Below, piece after piece: positions 1-9,135 of a stretch of 64,000 nt of DNA; the stretch's first letter is position 1, and every line of letters starts with the position of its first letter. The DNA lies in assembly GCA_038502055.1 (NCBI GenBank), contig JAXRKN010000040.1, positions 2,852,001-2,916,000 of the forward strand, given 5' to 3'. This DNA comes from Tanytarsus gracilentus. Its lineage: Eukaryota; Arthropoda; Insecta; Diptera; Chironomidae. The notes below the pieces were generated by a model that saw only the letters and a program-made list of their open reading frames with translations, had not been told where the DNA came from and did not search any database. A program made the position numbers and the translations under genes.

Positions 1-851
1 GAAAGGTTAAGAATGTCGTCTATAATGATAGATGTGGATACGCTTTAGTCTTTTATGACCCCATCTATGACTTGGACACAAAAATTCCACCACTTAAAGT
101 TTCGGATTTGCCTTACACAATTCCATTGGACAGACAACATCTCCATAATTTTAAACCAGCAGGAAAACCTGTCAGTGGTAAAGAAGTGAAGAGACCACAA
201 ATTCCGGGTGAATGTGAGGCTGCAAAGGATTTCATTCGAAGAAAAGTTCTTGAACGAAAAATGGATGAAATCAGAGACACATGCTATAACATCCACAAAT
301 GCTATCAAAAAGCTGAAAAGTTTGACTTGGAAAGACGAAAAGTTATTTCACCGAGAGTTAAAGCTAAAATTCGTGGAAGATCGTCAGACATAATTTGTGA
401 TGTGCTCGTTGATGATGCGATGCAAAGCATTGATTATGTTTATGAGAGGAATTTGGAAGCGGAAGAAATCAAGAAGAAAAAATTGGCATTGGTAGCGCAA
501 AGGAGAGCAGCTCGAGCACCTAAGAAAATGGAAAAATTTCACATCGAAGAACCGAAATTAAAAGCTGTTAAGGAAGTTGAGGAATCAACTCAAACGGAAG
601 TGACAAAAGAAGTTTTGGAAAATGCTCTCAAAAAAGCTGAACGAAAGTTCGACGAAATTCCAGTTGAAAAGGAATTCTTGCGTCCAAGTCCACCACGCTA
701 TGGCTTCAAAAGCGAAAGAGTTCTTCGACGTAATCACGAGGAAGTGATGAGTCAACGCGTAGCAGATGCCTTACTCTTTGAGATCACCTACGGAAGACAA
801 TTGCGACGATTGAAAAACGAAATCAAGAGATTGAAAGAAGAATATTCTTAG
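1..851 (+). CDS. Paramyosin-locus tandem family protein, copy 1 (5' end cut by window)
   Basis: The frame is open from base 3, so the start lies left of the window; at least 283 residues are visible and the stop is at 849-851. Near the N-terminus is the family motif VVYNDRCGYALVFYDP, then a basic helical region with a conserved Cys block (DEIRDTCYNIHKCYQKAEKF) and a C-terminal FEITYGRQL. The same blocks recur in the four genes downstream, so this is the first visible member of a tandem family. No signal peptide or membrane segment is seen; composition is highly charged and helix-prone, with an EEIKKKK coiled-coil-like stretch. No intron is seen. An AATAAA lies about 80 bases after the stop. 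I do not recognise the family. Its position next to paramyosin suggests, but does not show, a thick-filament role. Confidence 0.8.
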   Translation, partial: KVKNVVYNDRCGYALVFYDPIYDLDTKIPPLKVSDLPYTIPLDRQHLHNFKPAGKPVSGKEVKRPQIPGECEAAKDFIRRKVLERKMDEIRDTCYNIHKCYQKAEKFDLERRKVISPRVKAKIRGRSSDIICDVLVDDAMQSIDYVYERNLEAEEIKKKKLALVAQRRAARAPKKMEKFHIEEPKLKAVKEVEESTQTEVTKEVLENALKKAERKFDEIPVEKEFLRPSPPRYGFKSERVLRRNHEEVMSQRVADALLFEITYGRQLRRLKNEIKRLKEEYS

Positions 852-1102
852 ATTGTACACTCATGCACACACGAATCCCCTTTGCGATCGAAATTTGTTG
901 TAAATTTTAATTTTAATCGAAACTAACCGAAAATAAAACCGTCGATAGAAAAAAAATTAGAGTTTGTTGCGACTTTTTTTCATGGTCGCTTCCTGAGTCA
1001 CACATTCACTTTGTTTTGCACACACTCTCAAGGTGGATGATAATCAAAATCACCCCTATTTAAGAGCAATGCAGTCCATTAATAAATTTAGTAATAATCA
1101 AA

Positions 1103-1732
1103 ATGTCCGAATATCGTAAAGAAATCTCAAAAGTTGTTTACAACGATCGCTATGGCTGTGCCATTGCTTTCTATCCACCCAATCCTCACATGCGAGATCC
1201 AATGCTGGAAATTACGGAGCGTGCAAAAAGAATTAATTTACCGAGGTCGAGAAAAATCAAACCAGAGCCGACGCGCGTATGGAAATTGCGAGAGACACCG
1301 AGCGATTTTATTAAACGAAAAAATATGGAACGCGATATTGAAATGCTTCATGACACTTGTGGAAAGGCAAAAGATCTCTTTAAAAAGGCCAGAGACTACG
1401 ATTATAATCGCCATGAAATGCTTTTTCCACAATATAAAAATTCCCTTCATAGTCGCAATGTCAATGACGTTATTCACGATGTGAATGCAGTTTATGAGAA
1501 AAATCTCGATCGAGCAAAATCTGAAGTACTTTCACAGGAATTCCACAAACCTCTAATCGTAGACATTCACGATAGTTTTGAACACAAAATTTCTAAACGA
1601 CGCCAAGATGCAATGCACGAAATTCAGGTTTATCGCGAGTCACTTGATAAAATGTTTAAACGCATTGAAGAACTTTCGAGTGCTTTTAATGAAAAAGAAG
1701 AAGAAGAAATTAAGGAAGAAAATTGTAATTAA
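1103..1732 (+). CDS. Paramyosin-locus tandem family protein, copy 2
   Basis: Single exon, 209 residues, with its own TATTTAAG-type promoter element about 40 bases upstream and an AATAAA just after the stop, so it is a separate transcription unit. The N-terminal motif is KVVYNDRYGCAIAFYPP (residues about 10-26). The central block MLHDTCGKAKDLFKKARDYD aligns with copy 1 and keeps the cysteine. A VNDVIHDV segment matches SDIICDV of copy 1, and the tail HEIQVYRESL echoes FEITYGRQL. It is rich in Lys, Arg and Glu, predicted helical, with no membrane segment. Function is unknown; it is clearly paralogous to its neighbours but diverged at most positions. Confidence 0.82.
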   Translation: MSEYRKEISKVVYNDRYGCAIAFYPPNPHMRDPMLEITERAKRINLPRSRKIKPEPTRVWKLRETPSDFIKRKNMERDIEMLHDTCGKAKDLFKKARDYDYNRHEMLFPQYKNSLHSRNVNDVIHDVNAVYEKNLDRAKSEVLSQEFHKPLIVDIHDSFEHKISKRRQDAMHEIQVYRESLDKMFKRIEELSSAFNEKEEEEIKEENCN

Positions 1733-1926
1733 ATTTTTTAATAAAGGCCACATAAAATTCACTTTCACACTCAACAAACTACTCACGTTCTATTAATTAA
1801 TGAAGGTCAATTTGGTTCCATCGAACGAAAGCGAGAAAAAAATCTTCTAATTATAGCACGAAAATTTCGTTTAAATAAGACTTTACACGTTTGAGATGAA
1901 GTCAGTCGTTGAATAAAGAGTAAAAG

Positions 1927-2496
1927 ATGGTAGCAGAAAAAGCTGAAATAGAAATACCCGAAACATGGGATACAATAAAATATACAAAGCCAATTTATCC
2001 GACTTATAGTCGAGGGAAAGTAGGCACTTATTCTTATACGAATGATAAATACCATTGCTATAGAGTAATTCATTCGAAGCCCACTTACGATTTAACACCC
2101 TATCGTCCAACTGGTTTTGGTTTTGCCGAAAGAAATCAAAATTACATTCCTCTAAGTCACGTGCAGGATCGAACACATATAAGAGTACAGAAAGCACCTT
2201 ATGAAAAATCAGAAATGACGAAAATTTATGAAAATGCCATGGACACAATAAGAGACAAAATTGATTGCACGACAGAATTTTTACGCAAAAAAAATCGCGA
2301 AGCAGATGAAATTAGAAAAATTGAAGGAAATTACAGAAATTTAGTTTCAAAATTGAAATATGAAACACACGATATGATTAACAACACCGACGAGATGATT
2401 GGCGATGTAAAGTATAGGACGCATAAGGTTAATCGAGTGATTCGCGATGGACAAGATCTCGTCCGGCAAGAGCGCAAAGTCAAATTTTTATTTTAA
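1927..2496 (+). CDS. Paramyosin-locus tandem family protein, copy 3 (diverged)
   Basis: Single exon, 189 residues. This is the most diverged member. The DRxGY motif has become NDKYHCYRVIHSKP (about residues 40-53), followed by NYIPLSHVQDRTHIR, which matches FIPIQHIRSSRGSR in copy 5. The C-terminal half (TDEMIGDVKYRTHKVN) matches TDDYLADTRYKTFQID at the end of copy 5. The cysteine-containing central block of the other copies is not obvious. There is an AATAAA about 10 bases after the stop. It could be a subfunctionalised copy; the reading frame is intact, so decay is unlikely. No recognised domain. Confidence 0.78.
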   Translation: MVAEKAEIEIPETWDTIKYTKPIYPTYSRGKVGTYSYTNDKYHCYRVIHSKPTYDLTPYRPTGFGFAERNQNYIPLSHVQDRTHIRVQKAPYEKSEMTKIYENAMDTIRDKIDCTTEFLRKKNREADEIRKIEGNYRNLVSKLKYETHDMINNTDEMIGDVKYRTHKVNRVIRDGQDLVRQERKVKFLF

Positions 2497-2619
2497 GATT
2501 GTTTTTAATAAAATATATTTCCTCTCTGTTATCCACACGTGGCCTTTATCAATAAATAAATCTTTCATCGACATTCGACTTCTCAGTTAATCATTGAAGT
2601 TCTAGCGATAAAGATATAA

Positions 2620-3327
2620 ATGGCGCAAAATCATCATAGAGTTGAAAAAGTTGTCTTTAACGATCGTTTGGGCTATGCCGTGGTATATTATGAGCCTATC
2701 GGAGGTGGTGTTAAAGTTCCAAATTCAGAGGACATTTGCGAGCGACGCAAGCATCAGATTTTAAATCCTTACGATGGCAAATTGGATGAAAAATTCTGCG
2801 AAGAAGTTGAAGCATTAGTTCGTAAGAAGGAAAGGGAAACAGCTGCAAAGGAAATTGAAAAAATTTGTGATGAAATTAGTGATTTATATCGTGTTGTTGA
2901 ACAGCAAGATTTGAAGCATCGAGATATCTTAAATTGTCGTGTGAGAGAACAAATCAAAGGAAAATCTGCGAATGATATCTGCGATATTATAGTTCAAGAT
3001 GTTCTCAATCATACAAAACCAACAAAATATATTCGAGAAGTTGACACATTTCCACACAAAATGAAGTATAAAATTTTGTCGACCGGCATTCAGAGAGCGC
3101 CATTACCCACTCGTCCCTTACCAAGAAAATATTTTGAAACAAGTGAAGAAGCTGTTGAGAGAGAAAAGGAAGAGACTCAGAGTGCCCTCAAAAGGGTCGA
3201 AGAATACCTCGCAAAGCATCCACAAAATAACATTCATCACCTCAAATATAAGCCAATGATGGATAAAATTCAAAATGAAATTGTTCACCTTAAGAGTCGG
3301 TGCACTGAAAAATTATATTTCAATTAG
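2620..3327 (+). CDS. Paramyosin-locus tandem family protein, copy 4
   Basis: Single exon, 235 residues. The N-terminal motif KVVFNDRLGYAVVYYEP (residues about 9-25) is followed by a charged helix, the block IEKICDEISDLYRVVEQQDL, and KGKSANDICDIIV, which matches GRSSDIICDVLV of copy 1. A KYKILSTGIQ segment corresponds to KFRMLSAGCK of copy 5, tying the two together. The C-terminus is basic and helical. An AATAAA lies about 45 bases after the stop. No signal peptide, membrane helix or known catalytic motif is visible. Function is inferred only from location and family membership. Confidence 0.82.
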   Translation: MAQNHHRVEKVVFNDRLGYAVVYYEPIGGGVKVPNSEDICERRKHQILNPYDGKLDEKFCEEVEALVRKKERETAAKEIEKICDEISDLYRVVEQQDLKHRDILNCRVREQIKGKSANDICDIIVQDVLNHTKPTKYIREVDTFPHKMKYKILSTGIQRAPLPTRPLPRKYFETSEEAVEREKEETQSALKRVEEYLAKHPQNNIHHLKYKPMMDKIQNEIVHLKSRCTEKLYFN

Positions 3328-3619
3328 TTACAAATTAATTAGCGAAGTGTCTTGGCATCGCATTACAATTCTTTAAATAAAGCATATCCGCAAGTGCAGA
3401 GGAATTTCCTGACATGCACGAGAGATCATTTTTTGTTTACACACTCAACTTCTTCCACCCTCAACCTCGACTCTCACTCACAGCAATTAAATTATTTTTC
3501 ATGCCTTTAATTTTTTGGCGGCCATCATCATTTGAGAAGTGAGAAATTTTCAAACGAGCTGTTCTCAGTCACAAACTTGTCGTTGAGCTTAAAGGTAGCA
3601 ATAAAAAAAATTGTGAAAA

Positions 3620-4522
3620 ATGGAAGAATTTAGTGTTTTAAAAACGCCCGCATATGGGAAATATGGTGGATCAGTCTTACAGCCACAGTACAGTGATCGA
3701 TATGGCTATAAAATTACATACTATGAACCACTCTATGATAAGGATTTGAAAATTCCCGGACTGAGTATTTCAGAAGTTCCTTTCATTCCCATTCAACATA
3801 TCCGAAGCAGTCGTGGAAGTCGCTCGTTTGTACCGAGACATCTCACAGAGGAGGATATGATTCAAATTAATTTGCGGGCGCAGCGAAAAGCCAAAGATAT
3901 CATGAAAGATTTTCATCCAGCTCAAAAAGCGTCTTACGAGAGTGCGAGAACATTTCAGACTCGCAAAGACATTGAGAGCAAATTAGAAGAAATTCGTGAG
4001 TCGTGCAATAATGCGCATCACTATTACAAGAAAGCAGAAAAATATGATTTCACTCGTAAAACTATTTACACTCCCCGCTTGCCAAATCGTTATGTTGAAA
4101 AAGATCGCTTGAAAGATATTGTACTCGATTCACATGTTGAGCATCTGAATGAGATGAGTAAAGGCGTGGGTGAGGACACTAATAATCACCGTGCAAAGTT
4201 TAGGATGCTTTCTGCTGGCTGCAAAGATGAAAAACATGACAATATTAAGGAGGATTCAGTTTTACCTGAGCTGCCACATATTGAGCCGACTGAAATACCT
4301 AAACGTAAAACATCCAGAGACATTCGTGCAGATCAACTCAAAGCTTTGGAAGAGCGTTTAAAGATGCAAGAATCAGAGTCGGATTGTTTTGAAAGAACTT
4401 ATGGGCGTTATTTGAATAAAATTAGGGGTGACGTAACGAATCTCTCGAAGCACACTGACGATTACCTTGCTGACACACGATACAAGACCTTTCAAATCGA
4501 TCAACTTAAGAGGAGATATTAA
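3620..4522 (+). CDS. Paramyosin-locus tandem family protein, copy 5
   Basis: Single exon, 300 residues, the longest complete member, ending about 220 bases before the first visible paramyosin exon. Order of blocks: PQYSDRYGYKITYYEPLYD (about 23-41), FIPIQHIR (about 55-62), the Cys block LEEIRESCNNAHHYYKKAEK, MLSAGCK, FERTYGRYLNKI and a C-terminal TDDYLADTRYKTFQID. It holds in one protein elements split among the other copies, so it may best resemble the ancestor. In Drosophila the miniparamyosin-specific first exon lies in this part of the paramyosin gene. A relation between that exon and this family is possible but I could not test it. Here the frame is closed by a stop with polyadenylation signals following. 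Confidence 0.82.
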   Translation: MEEFSVLKTPAYGKYGGSVLQPQYSDRYGYKITYYEPLYDKDLKIPGLSISEVPFIPIQHIRSSRGSRSFVPRHLTEEDMIQINLRAQRKAKDIMKDFHPAQKASYESARTFQTRKDIESKLEEIRESCNNAHHYYKKAEKYDFTRKTIYTPRLPNRYVEKDRLKDIVLDSHVEHLNEMSKGVGEDTNNHRAKFRMLSAGCKDEKHDNIKEDSVLPELPHIEPTEIPKRKTSRDIRADQLKALEERLKMQESESDCFERTYGRYLNKIRGDVTNLSKHTDDYLADTRYKTFQIDQLKRRY

Positions 4523-4745
4523 AATTACTAATATAATTTCTTCTTCATACTTTACTAAGAATAAAATTGAATGTAATGCCAAAAAATCTAAAAATAAAAC
4601 GAAATAAAAATTAATCACTAGCGTAAAATTTTAATGACAGAGCTCGCTCGCTTGTGTGGGATGATTTTACATGATATGACGTGATGGTTGGTTGTTGATT
4701 GAAATTCTGCTTCATTTTCCACTAATTAATAATTTTCTCGTATAG

Positions 4746-6020
4746 CAAGCAAACTAGCATTGAAATTGAGCAACTCACTGCACGTGTCATTGAGGCTGAA
4801 ACTAGGTTGAAGAGTGAGGTTCAACGCATCAAGAAGAAGTTCCAAATTACCATCACTGAAATGGAAATGTCTTTGGATGTTGCGAACAAGACCAACCTTG
4901 ACTTGCAGAAGACAATCAAGAAACAATCATTGCAATTGGTTGAACTCACCGCCTCATATGAGGAGCTTCAACGTGCCTTGCAATCAACAATGGATCAATA
5001 CAACATTGCTCAACGTCGCATCCAATCATTGTCTGGTGAAATGGAGGAGTTGCGCGCCAACTATGATCAAGTTCTTCGCTCTAAGCGTCAAGTTGAGATC
5101 TCATACGAGGAATCGCAAACACGCAATTCTGAGTTGAACTCACTTAACATCAACTTGCAAAATACTCGCGCCAAGATTGAGGTTGAACTTCAACAATTGG
5201 CATCTGACTACGAAGAAGTCACTCGTGAATTGCGTTTCAGCGACGAGCGCTACCAAAAAGTTCAGGTATGTTGATTGAGAAACAAATCCTTTCAAAATTT
5301 AATTTAATTTAAATTATCAGGTGGAGCTTAAGAGCACAGTTCAAATCCTTCACGAGGAGCAAGAACGCATTGTCAAGATTGAAACCATCAAGAAGTCATT
5401 GGAAGTCGAAGTCAAGGTAAATGAATGAGTTAAAAAAGGTAATCAAATTTTTAACGTCTTTTTACTTCACTCCTCAGAATCTTTCAATTCGTCTTGAGGA
5501 GGTTGAAGCCAATGCCGTTGTTGGAGCCAGACGTGCAATTTCCAAATTGGAATCACAACTTCGTGACTTGGAGCTCGAATTGGAGTCCGAGAAGAAGAAC
5601 CATGCCGAGACCATCAAAATCTTGAGAAAGAAGGAGCGTCAAGTTAAGGAAATTGTCATTCAATGCGAGGAGGATCAAAAGAATGTTTTATTGTTGCAAG
5701 AACAATTGGACAAAGCTACCAACAGACTCACTCAATACAAACGTCAATTGTCAGAACAGGTTTGCATTATTAAAATTAAATTGATACGTTAATTTTTTAA
5801 TTATTTTTTTTAGGAGAGTCTCTCTGCTCAAACAGTTTCTCGCGTTCGTCGCGTACAGCGTGAGTTGGAAACCGCAGAGGAGCGTGCTGAAGTTGCTGAG
5901 AGCAGTTTGAATATGGTGAGAACAAAGCACCGCACTTTCGTCACAACATCAAGCGTCCCCGGCAGCCAGGTCTACTTAGTCTCAGAAACCGTTCGTCAAT
6001 CATCCATCGAGAGAGCATAA
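4746..6020 (+). CDS. Prm: Paramyosin / miniparamyosin, shared C-terminal exons (5' exons not identified)
   Basis: Four exons are readable: 4746-5265, 5321-5416, 5478-5759 and 5814-6020, all with GT-AG borders and a continuous heptad-repeat coiled coil of about 368 residues. The first exon starts with one base of a split codon, so more coding sequence lies upstream. It begins KQTSIEIEQLTARVIEAETR and ends with a non-helical tail containing VPGSQVY. Paramyosin forms the core of invertebrate thick filaments; in insects a short form shares this C-terminal part. Codon use is more GC-rich at third positions than in flanking genes, as expected for an abundant muscle protein. The longer paramyosin body must lie left of the window or be spliced across the tandem genes, which would then sit inside its intron. 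Confidence 0.9.
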
Positions 6021-6601
6021 GAACCTTTATAAAAAATAAATTAAAATTGCATTAGTTGACCAGCGCATGCAAGAGAGAGAAAAATATTGACAAATTTAAT
6101 TTTGATCAATGAACTTCATATTTATTTTTATTAAAAACAATAATGCAATTTTTTGATCCATGTTCGATGGAAAGATGATACATTACATACACACACATTT
6201 TTATGTAATATTAAATTTTTTTATTAATGACTACGTATTTTGTAAAAATGCCATTACCGCCACCATAACATGGTAGAAAAGGAAACGAAAAAAAATGAAA
6301 CAACTCTAGAGATTTTAACAGCGTGCCCGGGCTTTCTTGTACTATCCAAACTCTTCGCTTTTATCTCCCTCCCTCAAGCTTTTTTGTTAATTTTAGTTTT
6401 ACAATTGTTTTCTTCTCTTATTTTACCCTTGATGAATATGCATATTAACATCAAATAATTGATTCGATCGATGTAACAACAATTTCAAACAAAAGTTTAT
6501 TAATAAAACTTTCTTCAAAAATCCATTACGTAGTTTATTATTATTTTGATGGCAATCGAGTGTGAATTTTTCAGTCTATTGTGAGATTTCAGTGAGTCAA
6601 G
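6021..6601. other. Intergenic: paramyosin 3' UTR and promoter of the next gene
   Basis: An AATAAA occurs about 15 bases after the paramyosin stop. The rest is AT-rich with no convincing reading frame. The last 60 bases before 6602 should hold the promoter of the duplicate gene, but no clear TATA box is seen. Confidence 0.5.
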
Positions 6602-7560
6602 ATGGATAATATTAAGCTACAAACTTTGAAGCGTCCCGTGGAAAAACCAGATCCAAATGTCGTCATTGAAGAGATTGCTTTGGAGTTAAAAAGCGTTCAG
6701 AAAGCTTTTAAGCCCACCGTTCAGACTAGACGCATTGAGAGCTATGATGTTGAAGAAGAAGAAGAAATTTTATCAATTAAGCAGCAAGAAGAGGAAATTG
6801 AAAGATTGAGTCTTTTTTTCCCAACCACGCGAGAGCTTCTGAATGCGGAAATTCGTCACTACAAAAAAGTTTTTGATAAAGCTGTGAACGAATATGAAAA
6901 TAAGGATGAGTATAGCAAGAAAGATCAAGAAGCTTTAAGAAAATCTGACGATGTGCTCGAAAAGAAAATGTCACGATTTACGAGATTGCAGAGTATCAGA
7001 AGTGCCCTAGATGAGGATGTTAAGGTAAAATTTCAACTCTTAAAAATTATTTAAAAAAAAATACAACTTTTTAGATATTGGTTAAACAAAAAGAAAAATC
7101 GGAGAAAATTTACGCAGCAAAATTAAAATCCACGGTTAATAAGTATCGTGAGGTTGTGCACTATCTGGAAAAAGAACTCGATATCCAAAGGCAATCTCAC
7201 GAGGAAACAATCGAGTTATTCAGAAAATTAGAAAAATCCCTCCGCGATACCCTCTACAGATGTGAAAATGCTGAAGAGAGAGTCCTTGTGTTGCAAGATG
7301 AATTAAATAGAGCGAAAACAGAGTTGCATCGATTTAAAAATAAACTTTACGAAGAGGTGAGGAGAAAATAAATTTTTGGGATTGACAGAGTCAAATTAAT
7401 TTAAATTTATTTTCAATTTAAAAAGGAATTGTGTCGCGTAAAATCTTCATCGCGAATTCGTTCGATCGAGAAGGAATTGGAAAAGGCGGAAGATCGAGCT
7501 GACAGTGCCGAGAGGTCATTAAGTCGATTAACGATTCGCCGAACGCCATCGCATCACTAG
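6602..7560 (+). CDS. Truncated paramyosin-like paralogue
   Basis: Three exons, 6602-7024, 7075-7356 and 7426-7560, encode 279 residues. Exon 2 is exactly 282 bases, phase 0 at both ends, as is paramyosin exon 5478-5759. The two 94-residue segments align without gaps with about 27 identities by hand count, including the single Cys and the H-x-E-T-I and E-x-x-L-x-R/K patterns. Exon 3 (RIRSIEKELEKAEDRADSAE) matches the last paramyosin exon (RVRRVQRELETAEERAEVAE) but stops early, without the VPGSQVY tail. Exon 1 (141 residues, acidic then helical) has no clear paramyosin match. The protein is a short coiled coil derived by duplication of the paramyosin 3' end. It could associate with thick filaments, or be expressed elsewhere; nothing in the sequence decides. 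Confidence 0.85.
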
Positions 7561-8040
7561 TGTGAAATTTTTAGTCAATTTGCTTAATTTGTGTCACATT
7601 TGAGATTATTATAGAATTAAATTTACAAACAAATAAAAATTAATTAAGACCCAATTAATTGACTTGTGACTTTTGCCACTTTAAAATTTAAATTAGCATC
7701 ACACACTTTCGCAATAAAAATAATAATGATAAGAAATTAATTTTCAAAAGCATTAAAGCGTGAAATTTTAAAAGCTCTACAGTGTGACAATTTTTCCCCG
7801 CTTGCATTGTTTCAAATATGGGACTTAATCATCCATCCAAAGGAATTTTCCTAGGAAAAATATAGGTGTTTCAGCAATTTCTCGGACATGTTAGAGACAT
7901 CACAAATGACTACAAAATTTTTTTTATGCACAAAATTCATTTCTAGCTTTCATTCTTGTTTTATGGACGGCGGAAGCAATTTATCGAAGATAAAATATTT
8001 TTAAATTCAATGATTTATTTTTAATCGCAAATGAAGAAAT
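7561..8040. other. Convergent intergenic region
   Basis: Lies between the 3' ends of two convergent genes. It holds an AATAAA for the plus-strand gene about 70 bases after its stop and is otherwise AT-rich without a supported feature. Confidence 0.5.
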
Positions 8041-9117
8041 TCAACGACATTTTGAGCCTTCAAAAACTTTCTGCCATGAACAATTTTCTTCTAAAATAAT
8101 TTCAAAATTTGTGCTGGTATTTTTCTTTAATTCATCTTCGATTCCTCCACGACCGATTAGTTTTTTCAAATTTGGCATTGAACGGGATAAGAAATTTATG
8201 AAAGATGCTGAAATTTCGATGTACATTGTCAATGACTCTAGTGATGGTGATGACGCAAGAATGAATTCCAAATAAGAAGATTCTTTGGAATCGTTTTTGT
8301 TCATGATGTAAACATGAATGTCAAGATGCTTGATCGTGTCCTTTTTAGGAAGAGCAGTCAGAAGATCGTCACTATCAAGACAAAAAACAGCGGACAAATT
8401 TTCAAGCTGCTTATAATTGTAATAGAAATCGAGCAGTTCAGTTATTCCGAATTCCATTCCACCATATCCGCCTGATAAACAAACTTTGAGTTGCTTTAAA
8501 GTTTCCGATGAACTTTCAATGAATGGAAACATGCAGAAGACGTCGGCCGACTCTAATTTAAAGGAAGCACAAATTTCATCGTAAAATCTTGGAATTTCAC
8601 ATCGAAGATAAAGGTGCTTGAGATTAATCAATCCAGAGAAAATTGCTTGCATATTAAACTGCACCACCCACTTCCAAGAGTCATAATCATCGTCAATATC
8701 TTCCGTTTCTAAGCTGCACTCAACACGAAGCTCTTCAATTCCTGTAAATTCGTGACTCTTGAACCATCCCTTCCAGATGAGATCAAAGTTTTTAATGACA
8801 ATGCTTTTAATGTTGGAATAATCTTGTTTTTTAGCATCGTGAACGGAACCTTTTTCAATGACGAGTTTGACACTCTTTTGAGACTTTTCCACAATACTTT
8901 CAGCAATTTCAAATGGTGACAACACTTTCAGCTCAATTGAATCATTTTCATCGTCTTCGACTTTTCCTTTCGTTAGCTCGAGATATTTTTTCTCTAATGT
9001 CTCAAATTTGTGCTTCCAGTAGTCAACGTTTTCGGTATCTTTCAAAATCAACGACATTTTAAAAACTTTTAAGAAATTTAAATATTTTTTGTAAAGCTTT
9101 CTTTGATTAGAATTCAA
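8041..9117 (-). CDS. Leucine-rich-repeat-like protein
   Basis: Single exon, 358 residues from the first ATG at 9117, or 338 from the second ATG at 9057 (MSLILKDTENVDYW). Several degenerate leucine-rich repeats are visible: LINLKHLYLRCEIP, LKQLKVCL, LENLSAVF, IKHLDIHVY, PSLESLTMYI and MPNLKKLIG. These have the F-box/LRR spacing, but no F-box is recognisable at the N-terminus, where a short coiled coil (HKFETLEKKYLEL) sits instead. No signal peptide or membrane helix. The gene starts 18 bases after the stop of WDR89 on the same strand, and an AATAAA (complement of 9120-9125) falls right there. The second ATG is therefore preferred if the genes have separate mRNAs. Specific function unknown. Confidence 0.75.
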   Translation of the reverse strand: MNSNQRKLYKKYLNFLKVFKMSLILKDTENVDYWKHKFETLEKKYLELTKGKVEDDENDSIELKVLSPFEIAESIVEKSQKSVKLVIEKGSVHDAKKQDYSNIKSIVIKNFDLIWKGWFKSHEFTGIEELRVECSLETEDIDDDYDSWKWVVQFNMQAIFSGLINLKHLYLRCEIPRFYDEICASFKLESADVFCMFPFIESSSETLKQLKVCLSGGYGGMEFGITELLDFYYNYKQLENLSAVFCLDSDDLLTALPKKDTIKHLDIHVYIMNKNDSKESSYLEFILASSPSLESLTMYIEISASFINFLSRSMPNLKKLIGRGGIEDELKKNTSTNFEIILEENCSWQKVFEGSKCR

Positions 9118-9135
9118 ATTTTATTATAAACACTT

